DNA from: Pseudoips prasinana | Taxonomy: Eukaryota; Arthropoda; Insecta; Lepidoptera; Nolidae | Direction: 5' to 3' | DNA: 64,000 nt | Assembly: GCA_951640165.1 (NCBI GenBank) | Contig: OX621240.1 | Span: 5,034,713-5,098,712 of the forward strand | Part shown: positions 63,816 through 64,000 of the stretch, piece by piece | How the letters are laid out: each line of letters opens with the position of its first letter | Position numbering within the stretch: position 1 is the first letter of the stretch | Program-made: the position numbers and the translations under genes | Notes under the pieces: generated by a model | The model's database searches: none | What the model saw: only the letters and a program-made list of their open reading frames with translations | Told to the model about the DNA's origin: nothing

Positions 63816-64000
63816 TTACTACTTGTGTAAGCATCTAGCTATGAACGCCTGCTTAATACGAAGTACTTAAGTAACTAGCGGGCTATGTGTCAATAATGAG
63901 CGACAATATATTATAATCTTCATATTGAGTTAACTCTTTACTACATAACTCAGAATGAGGAAACTAACGCGACGTCTTGCGTGAGCGATCTAGACGCGAA
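63816..64000. other. No gene recognised (window end)
   Basis: Nothing supportable. Confidence 0.3.

Overview
This window looks like intergenic or heterochromatin-like DNA from a lepidopteran insect (moth or butterfly). The evidence is its repeat content: AT-rich background; many short Helitron-like elements ending in GGGCACAGCTAGT; RTE 3' ends (catcatcat + tcagccgaaagacgtcca) of the kind typical of Lepidoptera; tRNA-derived and 5S-derived SINEs; and a mariner. I find no convincing host protein exon, no true tRNA or rRNA gene, and no bacterial or viral gene. Almost every open reading frame belongs to a transposable element or its remains.

Layout. 1-8 kb: RTE-derived short elements, TA-flanked MITEs, a 5S-derived SINE, an intact mariner (transposase 1991-3010, element 1801-3088) and tRNA-like SINEs. 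7-12.5 kb: foldback MITEs, LINE tails, a 55-bp minisatellite (about 11140-11630) and a 314-bp Helitron-like element. 12.5-17.2 kb: an unclassified retroposon-like family ('family R' here), two Rex1/Babar-like LINE tails and a LINE tail with a C2H2 finger. 18.7-20.1 kb: GC-rich R1-like 3' fragment. 21-23.5 kb: a broken R4/Dong-like LINE between TAA tracts. 23.5-34 kb: family R copies, MITEs, SINEs and LINE tails. 34.2-37.4 kb: a 3.2-kb Helitron (H1).

40.4-54.8 kb is the most striking part. I read it as one CR1/Kiri-like LINE on the minus strand whose intact ORF1 (53894-54607) and intact ORF2 (40734-43661) have been pushed 10 kb apart by three more copies of the same Helitron. H2 is 43677-46884. 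H3 is 47223-48038 plus 51263-53670. H4 is 48039-51262, inserted inside H3 exactly between A and T. The Helitrons carry only a decayed C-terminal helicase remnant, with the same stops in every copy, so they multiplied as non-autonomous elements very recently.

55-64 kb: two TA-flanked MITEs, an ORF-less 2.2-kb TIR element with a 6-bp target duplication (55964-58162), a hAT-like MITE, and a full-length RTE LINE (59331-62499) broken only by a one-base deletion in a homopolymer. This RTE is a plausible partner for the many short RTE-derived elements, which keep its 5' UTR and 3' end and nothing between. The window is thus a layered record of insertions, with four autonomous-type sources (mariner, CR1/Kiri, RTE, R4/Dong) and many small parasites of them.
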